DNA from: Lentzea terrae
GTDB lineage: Bacteria; Actinomycetota; Actinomycetes; Mycobacteriales; Pseudonocardiaceae
NCBI RefSeq assembly: GCF_003265345.1
Contig: NZ_QFWW01000001.1
Coordinates: 263,852 to 327,851 of the forward strand
Length of the DNA stretch: 64,000 bases
Direction: 5' to 3'
Shown here: in pieces, positions 1-8,018 of the stretch
Numbering within the stretch: position 1 is the stretch's first letter
How the letters are laid out: the number at the start of each line of letters is the position of its first letter
Notes under the pieces: generated by a model
Database searches by the model: none
What the model was told of the DNA's origin: nothing
The model's input: only the letters and a program-made list of their open reading frames with translations
Made by a program: the position numbers and the translations under genes

Positions 1-447
1 TTCGCGCTGTCGGACATCCTCACCCACCCGCGGATGGGTCACATGATGTGGTTCCTGCGGTGCAACCCCTGGCACCACAGCTTCGCGATCGCCCGCTGCC
101 CGCACCCGTCCCTGCACCACGCGAGCTTCGAACTGCGCGGGATCGACGAGTACATGCGCGGTACCGGACGTCTCCTGCGGGCCGGCGTCGAGAAGATCTG
201 GGGGCCTGGCCGGCACAAGGCAGGCAACAACACCTTCTCGTACTTCCTCGACCCGCAGGGCAACACGGTCGAGTACACGACCGAGTTGCAACTCCTGGAC
301 GAGGACACCTGGCACCCCGGCCTGCACGACCTCTCCGAGCCCGACGTGGCCGACCAGTGGGGCACCGCCAACCAGATGAACGAGTTCGTCGCGAAGAAGT
401 CGTTCAACGACCCGGACCGGGGCCTGTTCCTGGCCCCGCCCGTCTGA
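1..447 (+). CDS. VOC-family extradiol dioxygenase, C-terminal part (5' end outside window)
   Basis: The reading frame is open from base 1 to the TGA at 445-447, so the gene begins upstream of the window; the first ATG in frame (34) is internal. The visible ~148 residues look like the second half of a vicinal-oxygen-chelate (type I extradiol dioxygenase/glyoxalase fold) protein. A histidine in the LHHASFEL strand and a glutamate in NTVEYTTEL are placed like the second and third metal ligands of catechol 2,3-dioxygenase/BphC. The family cleaves catecholic rings with Fe(II). An FAH-family hydrolase gene starts 10 bases after the stop, which is the usual partner for ring-cleavage products. The substrate cannot be read from this fragment. 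Confidence 0.8.
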   Translation, partial: FALSDILTHPRMGHMMWFLRCNPWHHSFAIARCPHPSLHHASFELRGIDEYMRGTGRLLRAGVEKIWGPGRHKAGNNTFSYFLDPQGNTVEYTTELQLLDEDTWHPGLHDLSEPDVADQWGTANQMNEFVAKKSFNDPDRGLFLAPPV

Positions 448-457
448 GGGCCGGCCG

Positions 458-1402
458 ATGCGATTCGCCACGATCTCCGAACCCGGAGGGCAGGTGCGGT
501 GCGGGGTCGTGCAAGACGACACGCTGCTGCGCCTCCCTGCCGGGACCACGGTGCTCGACCTGCTCTGTACCGATGGGCTCCTCGACGCCGGAGCCCGCGC
601 TGTGGCCGACGGCGACGCCGTCCCGCTGGCCGGGATGCGGCTGTTGCCACCGCTCGAGGCACCCACCGTGCGCGACTTCGTCGCGTTCGAGGAGCACGTC
701 GAGGGAATGACAGCCGGGGCCGGAGTGGGGCCGGAGTGGTACGCGGCACCAACGTTCTACTTCACCAACCCGTATGCGCTCGTCGGCGCACACGACGACG
801 TGGCAGTGCCGCCCGGCTGCTCCAAACTGGACTTCGAGTGCGAGGTCGCGGCGGTCATCGGCAGGGGTGGCGCCGACATCGCCCCCGGCGACGCGTCCGC
901 CCACATCGCCGGCTACACGATCTTCAACGACTGGTCGGCACGCGACCTCCAGTTCCGCGAGATGGCCGTCCGCCTCGGGCCCTGCAAGGGCAAGGACTTC
1001 GCCACCACGATCGGCCCCGTCCTGGTCACGGCCGACGAACTCGAGCCCTACCGCGATGCCGACGGATTCCTCGCACTCGGGATGACGGTTGCGGTCAACG
1101 GCATCGAGATTGGTCGTGACCTGCTCTCCAACATGAGTTGGCCGTTCGAGGACCTCGTCGCCTACGCCAGCCGCGGCACCGAGGTTCGTCCCGGCGACAT
1201 CCTCGGCTCCGGCACCTGCGGCAACGGCGGCTGCCTCGCCGAACTGTGGGGCCGCGGCCGCACCGATCTGCCCCCGCTGCAGCCCGGAGACGTGGTCACG
1301 ATGACGGTCGAGGCTCTCGGCACTCTCCGCAACACAGTCGTCGCCGGACGCGAACCGCACCCGATCGCGAGTGCCCGGTCCCGCCCTCGCACGCGCCCCT
1401 GA
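458..1402 (+). CDS. Fumarylacetoacetate hydrolase (FAH) family protein
   Basis: 314 residues with the FAH catalytic fold from about residue 70 onward. The acidic metal-binding strand FECEVAAVIG, the conserved GYTIFNDWSARD segment and the GKDFATTIGP segment are all visible. Family members hydrolyse C-C bonds or decarboxylate/hydrate 2-oxo-dienoates and work in meta-cleavage and homoprotocatechuate pathways. The gene sits 10 bases behind the VOC dioxygenase and is probably co-transcribed with it, so it likely handles that ring-fission product. The start ATG at 458 has a purine-rich GAGGG before it. Hydrolase, hydratase and isomerase activities are all found in this family, so the exact reaction is open. 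Confidence 0.85.
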   Translation: MRFATISEPGGQVRCGVVQDDTLLRLPAGTTVLDLLCTDGLLDAGARAVADGDAVPLAGMRLLPPLEAPTVRDFVAFEEHVEGMTAGAGVGPEWYAAPTFYFTNPYALVGAHDDVAVPPGCSKLDFECEVAAVIGRGGADIAPGDASAHIAGYTIFNDWSARDLQFREMAVRLGPCKGKDFATTIGPVLVTADELEPYRDADGFLALGMTVAVNGIEIGRDLLSNMSWPFEDLVAYASRGTEVRPGDILGSGTCGNGGCLAELWGRGRTDLPPLQPGDVVTMTVEALGTLRNTVVAGREPHPIASARSRPRTRP

Positions 1403-1442
1403 ATCTGTCCCGTTCTGTCCCCACAACGCCGTGGAGGTCCTC

Positions 1443-2645
1443 ATGAACACCGACGCATCCCGAACCGCAGGGCTGCCACAGCTCATCCTGTTACTGGCGG
1501 CCAGTTCCATGCCCGTGCTCGGGGCCGTCCTGATCGCACCCGTGCTCCCGCTCATCGCTCAGCACTTCGCGTCCGTGCCGGGCATCGAGGTCCTGGTGCC
1601 GATCGTGCTGACCATCCCCGCGCTCGTCATCGGGCTGACCGCTCCGTTCGCGGGACAGATCGTCGACCGGCTCGGCCGACTGCGGGTACTGCAGGTCGGC
1701 ATGGTCGGCTACGCGGTCGCCGGCACCGCACCCCTCTGGCTCGACAGCATCGGCTCGATCATCGCCAGCCGCGCGTTCGTCGGAGTGTTCGAGGCCGGCA
1801 TCACGACGGCGGCAACCACGCTGATCGGCGACTACTGGAAGGCGAAGCGCGACCGCTACATCGGTCTCCAGGCGACGACGGCGTCGTTGGGCGGGGTTGC
1901 TTTCATCGCGCTGGGCGGCGCGCTCGGGGCCGGGGGCTGGCGCGCACCGTTCTGGGTCTACGCGATCGCGCTGGTGCTCGTCGTCCCGATGGCGTGGCTC
2001 CTGTGGTCGCCCCAGCGATCGTCGGAGCCGGCGGATCCGCGTTCACACGGCGTTCCGTGGCGCGCGCTCGCCACGCCGTGCGGGGTGACGCTGTTCGGCG
2101 GCGTGGTCTTCTACATCCTCATCGTCCAACTGCCCACCGTGCTGACCTCGATCGGGATCACGTCCACCGCGACCACCGGCCTGCTGACCGGCGTGCTCGC
2201 CATCGCCATCGCCATCGGCGCGGCGCTCTACGGGCGCTTCGCGAAGCTGGGCAGGCGAGTGCTCCTGCCCATCGAGTTCGCGACATCAGGCCTCGGGCTC
2301 GTCATCGTCTTCGCCACGTCGAGCGTCACGGTGGTAATGATCGGCGCCGTCATCACCGGGTTCGCGAGCGGCCTGCTCTTCCCGACGCTCATCTCGTGGG
2401 TGCTGGACAACGTCGAGTTCCCCCAGCGCGGGCGCGGCACCGGGCTGTGGACCGGCACGGCGTTCGTCGGCCAGTTCCTCTCCCCCCTTGTCGTGGCGGG
2501 GCTGGCAGTCTTCACCGGCGGGCTGCAGGGCGGAATCGGCGCACTCGGGGTGCTCTCCGTCATCGTCGGAGCCGCGCTGTTCCTGACCTTCCGCAAGCAG
2601 AACCCGGCGCCCGCTTCCGCCGTCCCCGCCCGCGCCTACCGGTGA
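1443..2645 (+). CDS. MFS transporter, probable aromatic-acid or organic-acid permease
   Basis: A 400-residue polytopic protein with about 12 hydrophobic segments. The MFS loop 2-3 signature is recognisable as GQIVDRLGRLRVLQ. The frame runs back to 1371, but ATG 1443 is preferred because GGAGG lies at 1433-1437 and the extra 24 residues are not membrane-like. It lies 40 bases after the FAH gene, and its stop overlaps the next start (TGATG at 2643-2647), so permease, sensor kinase and regulator form one unit. The context among ring-cleavage genes suggests uptake of an aromatic acid or export of an intermediate; the substrate is inferred from location only. Confidence 0.85.
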   Translation: MNTDASRTAGLPQLILLLAASSMPVLGAVLIAPVLPLIAQHFASVPGIEVLVPIVLTIPALVIGLTAPFAGQIVDRLGRLRVLQVGMVGYAVAGTAPLWLDSIGSIIASRAFVGVFEAGITTAATTLIGDYWKAKRDRYIGLQATTASLGGVAFIALGGALGAGGWRAPFWVYAIALVLVVPMAWLLWSPQRSSEPADPRSHGVPWRALATPCGVTLFGGVVFYILIVQLPTVLTSIGITSTATTGLLTGVLAIAIAIGAALYGRFAKLGRRVLLPIEFATSGLGLVIVFATSSVTVVMIGAVITGFASGLLFPTLISWVLDNVEFPQRGRGTGLWTGTAFVGQFLSPLVVAGLAVFTGGLQGGIGALGVLSVIVGAALFLTFRKQNPAPASAVPARAYR

Positions 2646-4243
2646 TGGGAACCTCAGGCGACGGCGATCTCCACGAGGCGACGTGGGCGCGGCTGGCTCT
2701 CGACGCTCCTGACGGGCTCGCCGTCGTCGACGCCGCAGGACGGTTCCTGTGCGTCAACCGCACCGGCGCTCGTGTACTGGGCGCTGCCGGACAGGACCTT
2801 GCCGGGATCACCACTCCGTTCCAGCTCGCTCACAACGTCGCTGCCGAACCGGCGGGTCTGTTCGACGACCCTGGTGAACAGGTCATCAGGTGGCAGCCGC
2901 CGAACGGAGCCCGGCGGGAGCTGGCCTACCGCGTTCAGCGCTCCTCGGACGGGACGGGCGTGTCGCTGATTTCCTTCCGCGACGTCACCGACGAACGCCG
3001 TCGGCTGCGGCGCATCGCCGCAGTGGCCCGCACCGCCGCGAAGCTCGCGACGCAAGGATCGCTGTCGGCCACGCTGGACGCACTGGCGTACGAGGTTCTG
3101 CAAACCGACGCTCTGGCCGGCGTGCAGATCCTCACCGTGGACGACGACAGCCGAGTCCTGCGGATCATGGGCTCGGCGGGCTTCCGCCATTGGCCCGGCT
3201 TCTTCGACGCCCTCCTGGAGTGTCGCGAGAGGGGAGCATCATTGAAGATGCTCGACGCGCTGCGGCAGACAGAACCGATCGTGGTACCCCATCGTTGGCA
3301 GACGATCCGCGAGGACCCCAGGTGGGAGCCGCTGATCGAGTACCTCGGCGAACTCAGGTGGGACTCGTTCGCCAGCGTTCCCCTGATCATCCGCGGACGC
3401 CCCGCCGGAGTGCTGAACGCCTACTTCGCGCCTGGCCAGGACGTCGGCGCCCGCACCGTCGAGTTCCTGGTCGCGATGGCCGAACAGGCAGTGATCGCCG
3501 TCGACTACGCGTCGCTGATGGAACGGGAACGCGACGTGGTCCGAAGGCAGGAGCGTCAACGGCTTGCCCGTGACCTGCACGACTCGATCGTGCAGCAGGT
3601 CTTCTCGATTTCGATGCAGGCCAAGTCATTGGAGGTGCTGGCGGGCCGTGACGGCGCGTTGCGGACCACTGCGGTCCAGCGCTTCGCGGACGAGGTGGGC
3701 CAGCTCGCGCAGACCGTCCTGACCGACCTGCGGGCGATGGTCCACGAACTGCGTCCCTCCTCCAGCACCGAACCCGGAGGCATCGAGGAGTCCGTACGCG
3801 CGCTCGTCGAAAGCACGACGAACCGCACCGGACTGCGGTTCACGCTGACCATCGGTCGCGGCCTCGATCACGTCCAGGGCGAACCCGCCGAGGACGTCTA
3901 CCGAATCCTCGCCGAAGCGATCCACAACGTCGTCAAGCACGCCAAGGCTGCGCGCGTGGTCATCCGGTTGGCGATCCGCGGGGAACAGCTCACCGGCACC
4001 GTCTCCGACGACGGCCGCGGACTGATCGAGGCTGCCGTCAGCTCCCCCACGCCCTCCTCCGGCTACGGCCTCAGCACGATGCGGGAGAGGGCACAACGGT
4101 GGGGTGGAACGGTCACCGTCAAACCGCGCAAGCGATCGGGCACCACAGTCCGGCTCGTGGTTCCCCTCAACTCCGGCGTTCGACTGGAACAGCCGCCGGT
4201 TCTGATTTCGCCCTCACCAGAGCTTCGAGGACAGACGCCATGA
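2645..4243 (+). CDS. PAS-GAF sensor histidine kinase, NarL/DegS type
   Basis: 532 residues, no transmembrane segment, so a cytosolic sensor. Order: a PAS-like domain (about 15-115), a GAF domain (about 130-290), a HisKA_3 dimerisation/phosphoacceptor helix with ERQRLARDLHDS (phospho-histidine near residue 312), then a HATPase_c domain with an N-box (EAIHNVVKHA), G1 (SDDGRG) and G2 (GYGLSTMRERA). The ATG at 2645 overlaps the stop of the MFS gene, and the stop overlaps the start of the response regulator (ATGA at 4240-4243). Such kinases phosphorylate a LuxR-type regulator. A soluble PAS/GAF sensor coupled to a permease among aromatic genes would fit sensing of an intracellular aromatic ligand. 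Confidence 0.9.
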   Translation: MGTSGDGDLHEATWARLALDAPDGLAVVDAAGRFLCVNRTGARVLGAAGQDLAGITTPFQLAHNVAAEPAGLFDDPGEQVIRWQPPNGARRELAYRVQRSSDGTGVSLISFRDVTDERRRLRRIAAVARTAAKLATQGSLSATLDALAYEVLQTDALAGVQILTVDDDSRVLRIMGSAGFRHWPGFFDALLECRERGASLKMLDALRQTEPIVVPHRWQTIREDPRWEPLIEYLGELRWDSFASVPLIIRGRPAGVLNAYFAPGQDVGARTVEFLVAMAEQAVIAVDYASLMERERDVVRRQERQRLARDLHDSIVQQVFSISMQAKSLEVLAGRDGALRTTAVQRFADEVGQLAQTVLTDLRAMVHELRPSSSTEPGGIEESVRALVESTTNRTGLRFTLTIGRGLDHVQGEPAEDVYRILAEAIHNVVKHAKAARVVIRLAIRGEQLTGTVSDDGRGLIEAAVSSPTPSSGYGLSTMRERAQRWGGTVTVKPRKRSGTTVRLVVPLNSGVRLEQPPVLISPSPELRGQTP

Positions 4244-4911
4244 CCCACACCGCTGCTGCCGCGACCCGAGTCCTCATCGTCGACGACCACGCCGTCGTCC
4301 GCAGGGGCATTCGCGCCTACCTCGAGGTGCTCGACGACATGGAGGTGGTCGGAGAGGCGAGTGACGGGCAGGAAGCTCTCGACAAACTCGAGACCATGTC
4401 GGCTCACGGCGAGCTGCCGGATGTCGTTCTCCTGGACCTGCTGATGCCACGGATCGACGGATCGACGGTGGCCGCCGGGGTCAGCGCTGCCTACCCGTCC
4501 GTGCGCGTCGTGATCCTCACGAGCTTCGGTGAGATGGACCGCGTGCACACCGCGCTGGCCAACGGCGCTTCGGGCTATCTGCTCAAGGACGCCGGGCCGA
4601 CAGAGGTCTCCGCCGCCATCCAGGCGGCGGCCCGCGGTGAGGTCTTCCTCGATCCCGCGATCGCCAGGCGACTGACCCAGGAGATCCTCTCACCGCAGAC
4701 CGGACTGAGCGCGCTGACCGATCGCGAACGCGCGGTGCTCTGTCTGGTGGCCACAGGACAGTCCAACAAAGCTATCGCGAAAGATCTCGTCATCAGCGAG
4801 CGCACCGCACGGACGCACGTCAGCAACGTGCTCCGCAAGCTGCGGCTGACCTCTCGGACACAGGCGGCGCTCGTCGCGGTTCGGGAAGGACTCGTTGCGC
4901 CACAGGTCTGA
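4240..4911 (+). CDS. NarL/LuxR-family response regulator
   Basis: 223 residues. The receiver domain spans about 9-125 with acidic pocket VDDHAVV, phospho-acceptor Asp66 in DVVLLDLLMP, the switch segment ILTSFGE and the conserved Lys in LLKDAG. A LuxR-type helix-turn-helix lies near 155-210 (LTDRERAVL ... NKAIAKDL ... HVSNVLRKL). The start ATG overlaps the end of the kinase gene, which makes it the cognate partner. The gene converges on the minus-strand operon ending at 4926, only 14 bases away. It may regulate the flanking dioxygenase/FAH/MFS genes or the LigAB operon; no repeated operator is obvious. Confidence 0.92.
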   Translation: MTHTAAAATRVLIVDDHAVVRRGIRAYLEVLDDMEVVGEASDGQEALDKLETMSAHGELPDVVLLDLLMPRIDGSTVAAGVSAAYPSVRVVILTSFGEMDRVHTALANGASGYLLKDAGPTEVSAAIQAAARGEVFLDPAIARRLTQEILSPQTGLSALTDRERAVLCLVATGQSNKAIAKDLVISERTARTHVSNVLRKLRLTSRTQAALVAVREGLVAPQV

Positions 4912-4925
4912 GAGCCAACGGCGAA

Positions 4926-5204
4926 CTACGCGCGCTCCTGTGGATGGGTGGCCAACGCCTCGACAGTGATGTCCATCCACTTCCACATCGGCAACGAGGT
5001 GAGCGCGTCGTGCAGCGCGGCCGGGTCCTCGGCCTCGTACAGCCCGACGGTGGCGTTGCGGCCCGGCACACGCCAGAGCCGTTTGAGCACACCAGCTTCC
5101 CTGAGCTGCATGGCACGCTCACGCTCGCCCTGGCGCAGCTGCTCGCGAGTCTCGTCCGGCGTGTCGGCCGGTAGCAGGTTCTCGGTGCGAACCAGGAATT
5201 CCAT
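4926..5204 (-). CDS. Muconolactone delta-isomerase-like protein
   Basis: 92 residues matching the small MIase (CatC-like) fold over its full length: MEFLVRTE at the start, an E-R-rich helix (QGERERAMQLREAG), the LKRLWRVPGR strand and the LHDALTSLPMWKWMDI core before the conserved HP near the end. Classical members move a double bond in muconolactone in the ortho (beta-ketoadipate) pathway. Here it is the last gene of an operon with LigAB (4,5-cleavage) and there is no other ortho-pathway gene in view. An isomerase is needed in the 4,5-cleavage route (oxalomesaconate tautomer or muconate-ester isomer), and this protein is a candidate for that step. It starts 18 bases after the hydrolase stop. 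Confidence 0.8.
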   Translation of the reverse strand: MEFLVRTENLLPADTPDETREQLRQGERERAMQLREAGVLKRLWRVPGRNATVGLYEAEDPAALHDALTSLPMWKWMDITVEALATHPQERA

Positions 5205-5221
5205 GTTTCGTCCTCCAGGTC

Positions 5222-5926
5222 TCAGGCGGCCACGGTGAGGAGCAGGTCGGCGAGCTCCTTGGGCGCGGTGACCATCGCCTCGTGACCGGTCGCGATCGTG
5301 TGGACCGGCCAGTCACGAGCAGCGGCGCGTTCGGCGTGCGTCTCGAACACGCGCATCCAGTCGGTGCATTCGATGAAAGCCGCTGGCACGCGTTCCACGG
5401 CGCCGGACAACCGCAGCGGCTCCGTGTAGGTGCGCCACGGGTGCGGTGTGAGCCGTGCGGACAACCAGTCCACATCGGACTGTTCGGTGACGCCGAGAAC
5501 CTGCAGCGATCGGACGGGGATGAGCCAGCCGAAACCTGGTCCGGCGACCGACTCGCGGTAGTGGCCGGCGATGGTCGTGGGCTGCAGGTCGATCGCGGCC
5601 TCGCCGTCGTCTCCGACGAACGCGTCGAGGTAGATCCGCTTGTGGATCCGATCAGGGACGCGGTCGGCGACGCCGGTGACGACCTGCCCCGCGTAGCTAT
5701 GCCCCACCAAGACGACGTCGTGAGCGTCGTACGCCTCGACGAGACCGACGACGTCCTCGATGTGTGTTCCGAGACCGACCGAGGGGTGCAGCGTGTGCGC
5801 GCGGTCGCTGAGACCTGTGAGCGTCGGCGTGTGGACCTCGTGGCCGGCAGCGCGCAGCAACGGAGCCACGCGCTGCCACACCCAGCCGCCGTGCCAGGCA
5901 CCATGCAGCAGCACGAAAGGGGTCAT
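5222..5926 (-). CDS. Alpha/beta hydrolase (esterase), SABP2/EstC-like
   Basis: 234 residues. The oxyanion motif LLHGAWHGG opens the protein, the nucleophile elbow is VLVGHSYAG, and a conserved histidine near the end (ATGHEAMV) completes a Ser-Asp-His triad. The lid between about 110 and 170 resembles plant methylesterase/hydroxynitrile-lyase-type hydrolases. The frame extends upstream to 6058, but ATG 5926 is chosen because it overlaps the ligB stop (ATGA) and the homology begins there. In an operon with a LigM/DesA demethylase and LigAB, a methyl-ester or lactone hydrolase is expected: cleavage of 3-O-methylgallate yields a methyl ester of oxalomesaconate. That role is inference. Confidence 0.85.
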   Translation of the reverse strand: MTPFVLLHGAWHGGWVWQRVAPLLRAAGHEVHTPTLTGLSDRAHTLHPSVGLGTHIEDVVGLVEAYDAHDVVLVGHSYAGQVVTGVADRVPDRIHKRIYLDAFVGDDGEAAIDLQPTTIAGHYRESVAGPGFGWLIPVRSLQVLGVTEQSDVDWLSARLTPHPWRTYTEPLRLSGAVERVPAAFIECTDWMRVFETHAERAAARDWPVHTIATGHEAMVTAPKELADLLLTVAA

Positions 5927-6789
5927 CGGCTCACCGCACCCGAGGCACCGAGATCCTCGAACAACGCCAGTGCGGCCGCCGTGTTCGAGGCCGGCACGTG
6001 GTAGGTGTCGTGCACCCGGCGAATGGAGTCGCTGAGCGCGCCGCGCATGACCAGCCACATGATCAGTTCGATGCCCTCGGTTCCCGCGTCTCGGATGTAG
6101 TCCTCACGGGTGAGCGCCGCGAGCTTCTCCGGCTCCGTCTCGATCGCCTGGAGGAACATCCGGTCGAACTCGGTGTTGATCAGGCCCGCTCGGGCGCCCG
6201 ACAGCTGGTGGGACATGCCACCGGTGCCGAAGACGGCAACCCTGATGTCCTTCGGGAAGGACCGGATCGCCCTGCCGAGCGCCTGCCCGAGGGCGTAGCA
6301 GCGAGCCGCGGTCGGCTGCGGGTACTGGATGACGTTGACCAGGATCGGCACGACGGCGCACGGCCAGGCATCGCCGGGCTCCGGGCAGTAGACCGACAAC
6401 GGCACGGTGAGACCGTGATCGACGTCGAGCTGGTGAAAGGTGGCGATGTCGAACGAGTCGTCCATGAGCTCAACGACGAGGTGCTCGCTCAGCTCCGGTG
6501 CGCCTACGACCCTTGGCACCGCACGACGTCCCCAGCCCTCGTCGGCGACGTCGTAGCTTTCCGCCGTTCCGATGCCGAACGTCGGCACCAGGTCGAGACC
6601 GATGGAGTTCGCGTGGTCGTTGTAGACGATGACGGCGACGTCCGGCCGGTGCTCGGCCATCCACTCCCGTGCGGGGGCGTACCCGTCGAAAAGCGGCTTC
6701 CAGTACGGGTCCTCGGTCTTCTTGTGGTCCATCGCCGCTCCGATGGAGGGCACGTGCGAAGTCGCCAGGCCCCAGATCACTTCAGCCAC
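5923..6789 (-). CDS. ligB: LigB-type extradiol dioxygenase catalytic (beta) subunit
   Basis: 288 residues, the usual length for the beta subunit of protocatechuate 4,5-dioxygenase and its gallate/3-O-methylgallate relatives. The Fe(II) ligands of the class III extradiol enzymes are in place: His12 (ATSHVPSIG), His59 (VYNDHANS) and a Glu in AGTEGIELI. The catalytic base His is in FGTGGMSHQL. The enzyme adds O2 across the 4,5-bond of protocatechuate-type rings, giving CHMS from protocatechuate or oxalomesaconate from gallate. The alpha subunit gene overlaps its start by 8 bases. No CHMS dehydrogenase (LigC) or PDC hydrolase (LigI) gene is in the window, so gallate or 3-O-methylgallate is the more economical substrate; this is inference. 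Confidence 0.9.
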   Translation of the reverse strand: MAEVIWGLATSHVPSIGAAMDHKKTEDPYWKPLFDGYAPAREWMAEHRPDVAVIVYNDHANSIGLDLVPTFGIGTAESYDVADEGWGRRAVPRVVGAPELSEHLVVELMDDSFDIATFHQLDVDHGLTVPLSVYCPEPGDAWPCAVVPILVNVIQYPQPTAARCYALGQALGRAIRSFPKDIRVAVFGTGGMSHQLSGARAGLINTEFDRMFLQAIETEPEKLAALTREDYIRDAGTEGIELIMWLVMRGALSDSIRRVHDTYHVPASNTAAALALFEDLGASGAVSR

Positions 6790-7126
6790 ACTTCCGCCCT
6801 CCAGCCTTGAGCGCCTCGGCGAATTCCTCGGCCGTCATCCCGGTGAAGACACCGCCGAGGTACTGCATCGACTTCTTGTCGATCATCGCGAGCTTGAACG
6901 AGTAGAAAATGGACGCTCCCAGGTCGTGCATCCTGATCCAGTCGCGTTCCAGCACCGATGCCTTCTGCTCGGGTGTGAGACCGTGCTCGTCGCAGTAGCC
7001 CGCTTCGTCCGCGGCGAATCGTTCCCGGTTCGCCGCGGACGTGAGCGAGCCGAACATCTTGTTCAGCGCGTAACCACGCCGGTTCTGCCTGATGTCGAGG
7101 ACGTAGTTGTCCTGTGCCTTGGTCAT
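6782..7126 (-). CDS. ligA: LigA-type extradiol dioxygenase small (alpha) subunit
   Basis: 114 residues, all-helical LigA family. Visible conserved pieces are RRGYALNKMFGSL near the start, a YCDEHGLTPEQ segment, the WIRMHDLGASIFY helix and the MTAEEFAEAL stretch near the end. LigA covers the active site of LigB in the alpha2beta2 enzyme. The frame continues to 7174, but ATG 7126 has GAGGG upstream and matches the family start. Its end overlaps ligB by 8 bases, so the two subunits are translationally coupled. It lies 19 bases after purU in the same operon. Confidence 0.9.
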   Translation of the reverse strand: MTKAQDNYVLDIRQNRRGYALNKMFGSLTSAANRERFAADEAGYCDEHGLTPEQKASVLERDWIRMHDLGASIFYSFKLAMIDKKSMQYLGGVFTGMTAEEFAEALKAGGRKCG

Positions 7127-7145
7127 AGTCGTGTCCCTCACACTC

Positions 7146-8018
7146 CTAGAAGACGACGGTGGTGTTGCCGTCACGGATGACGCGGTCGTCGCAATGCCAG
7201 GCGACCGCCCGCGACAGCACGAGCCGTTCGACGTCGGCGCCCTTGCGCTGGAGGTCGCGGGTCGTTTCCTCGTGCGACACCCGGATGACGTCCTGCTCGA
7301 TGATCGGGCCCTCGTCGAGGTCTTCGGTCACGTAGTGGGCGGTGGCGCCGACGAGCTTCACCCCGCGCTCCTTGGCGCGCTGGTAGGGGCCGGCGCCCAT
7401 GAAGGCCGGCAGGAAGGAGTGGTGGATGTTGATCACCGGAACAGCGAGTTCGTCGAGGAAGTCGCCGGAGATGATCTGCATGTAGCGGGCGAGGACGACC
7501 GTGTCGACGTTGCCCTTGAGCAGGTTGAGGTGTTCCTTCTCCGCGACGTCCTTCCTGTTCTTCTCGACCGGCACGTGGAAGAACGGGATCCCGAACTGGC
7601 GGACGTCGTCGCCGAGATCGGGGTGGTTGGAGATCACCATCGGAATGGTCATGTCCAGCTCGCCGCGGCGCTGCCGCCACAACAGGTCGAGGAGGCAGTG
7701 GTCGGCCTTCGACACCATGATCGCGACGCGCTTGCGGCGCTTGGCCTCGACCAGCCGGTACGACAGGCCGAAGTCGGCGACCAGCTTCTCGTCGAGCGAC
7801 CGCTCAAGCTCCGGCAGCTTCGTCGAGAGGTTCGGCAGGGTGAAGACGGTGCGCTGGAAGAACCGCCCGCCGGTGGGGTCGCTCGTGGACTGGTCGAGCG
7901 CCACGACGTTGGCGCCGTGCTCGGCCAGGACGGTGGACACGCGCGACACGATGCCCGGCTGGTCCGCGCCCTGGACGATGAGCCGGCCGTAGTCCTCTTC
8001 GGAATGAGTCGCGGCCAT
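7146..8018 (-). CDS. purU: Formyltetrahydrofolate deformylase
   Basis: 290 residues. An N-terminal ACT domain (about 10-90, ADQPGIVSRV) is followed by a formyltransferase-fold catalytic domain with the Asn-His-Asp set: NIHHSFLPAF and a downstream YVTEDLDEGPII. It hydrolyses 10-formyl-THF to formate and THF. The ATG at 8018 overlaps the stop of the methylene-THF reductase gene by one base (TGATG), and ligA follows 19 bases later. In an operon with a dioxygenase it probably serves to regenerate free THF when methyl groups from O-demethylation flood the folate pool, rather than purine synthesis. The frame extends to 8066, but the coupled ATG is the better start. Confidence 0.9.
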   Translation of the reverse strand: MAATHSEEDYGRLIVQGADQPGIVSRVSTVLAEHGANVVALDQSTSDPTGGRFFQRTVFTLPNLSTKLPELERSLDEKLVADFGLSYRLVEAKRRKRVAIMVSKADHCLLDLLWRQRRGELDMTIPMVISNHPDLGDDVRQFGIPFFHVPVEKNRKDVAEKEHLNLLKGNVDTVVLARYMQIISGDFLDELAVPVINIHHSFLPAFMGAGPYQRAKERGVKLVGATAHYVTEDLDEGPIIEQDVIRVSHEETTRDLQRKGADVERLVLSRAVAWHCDDRVIRDGNTTVVF

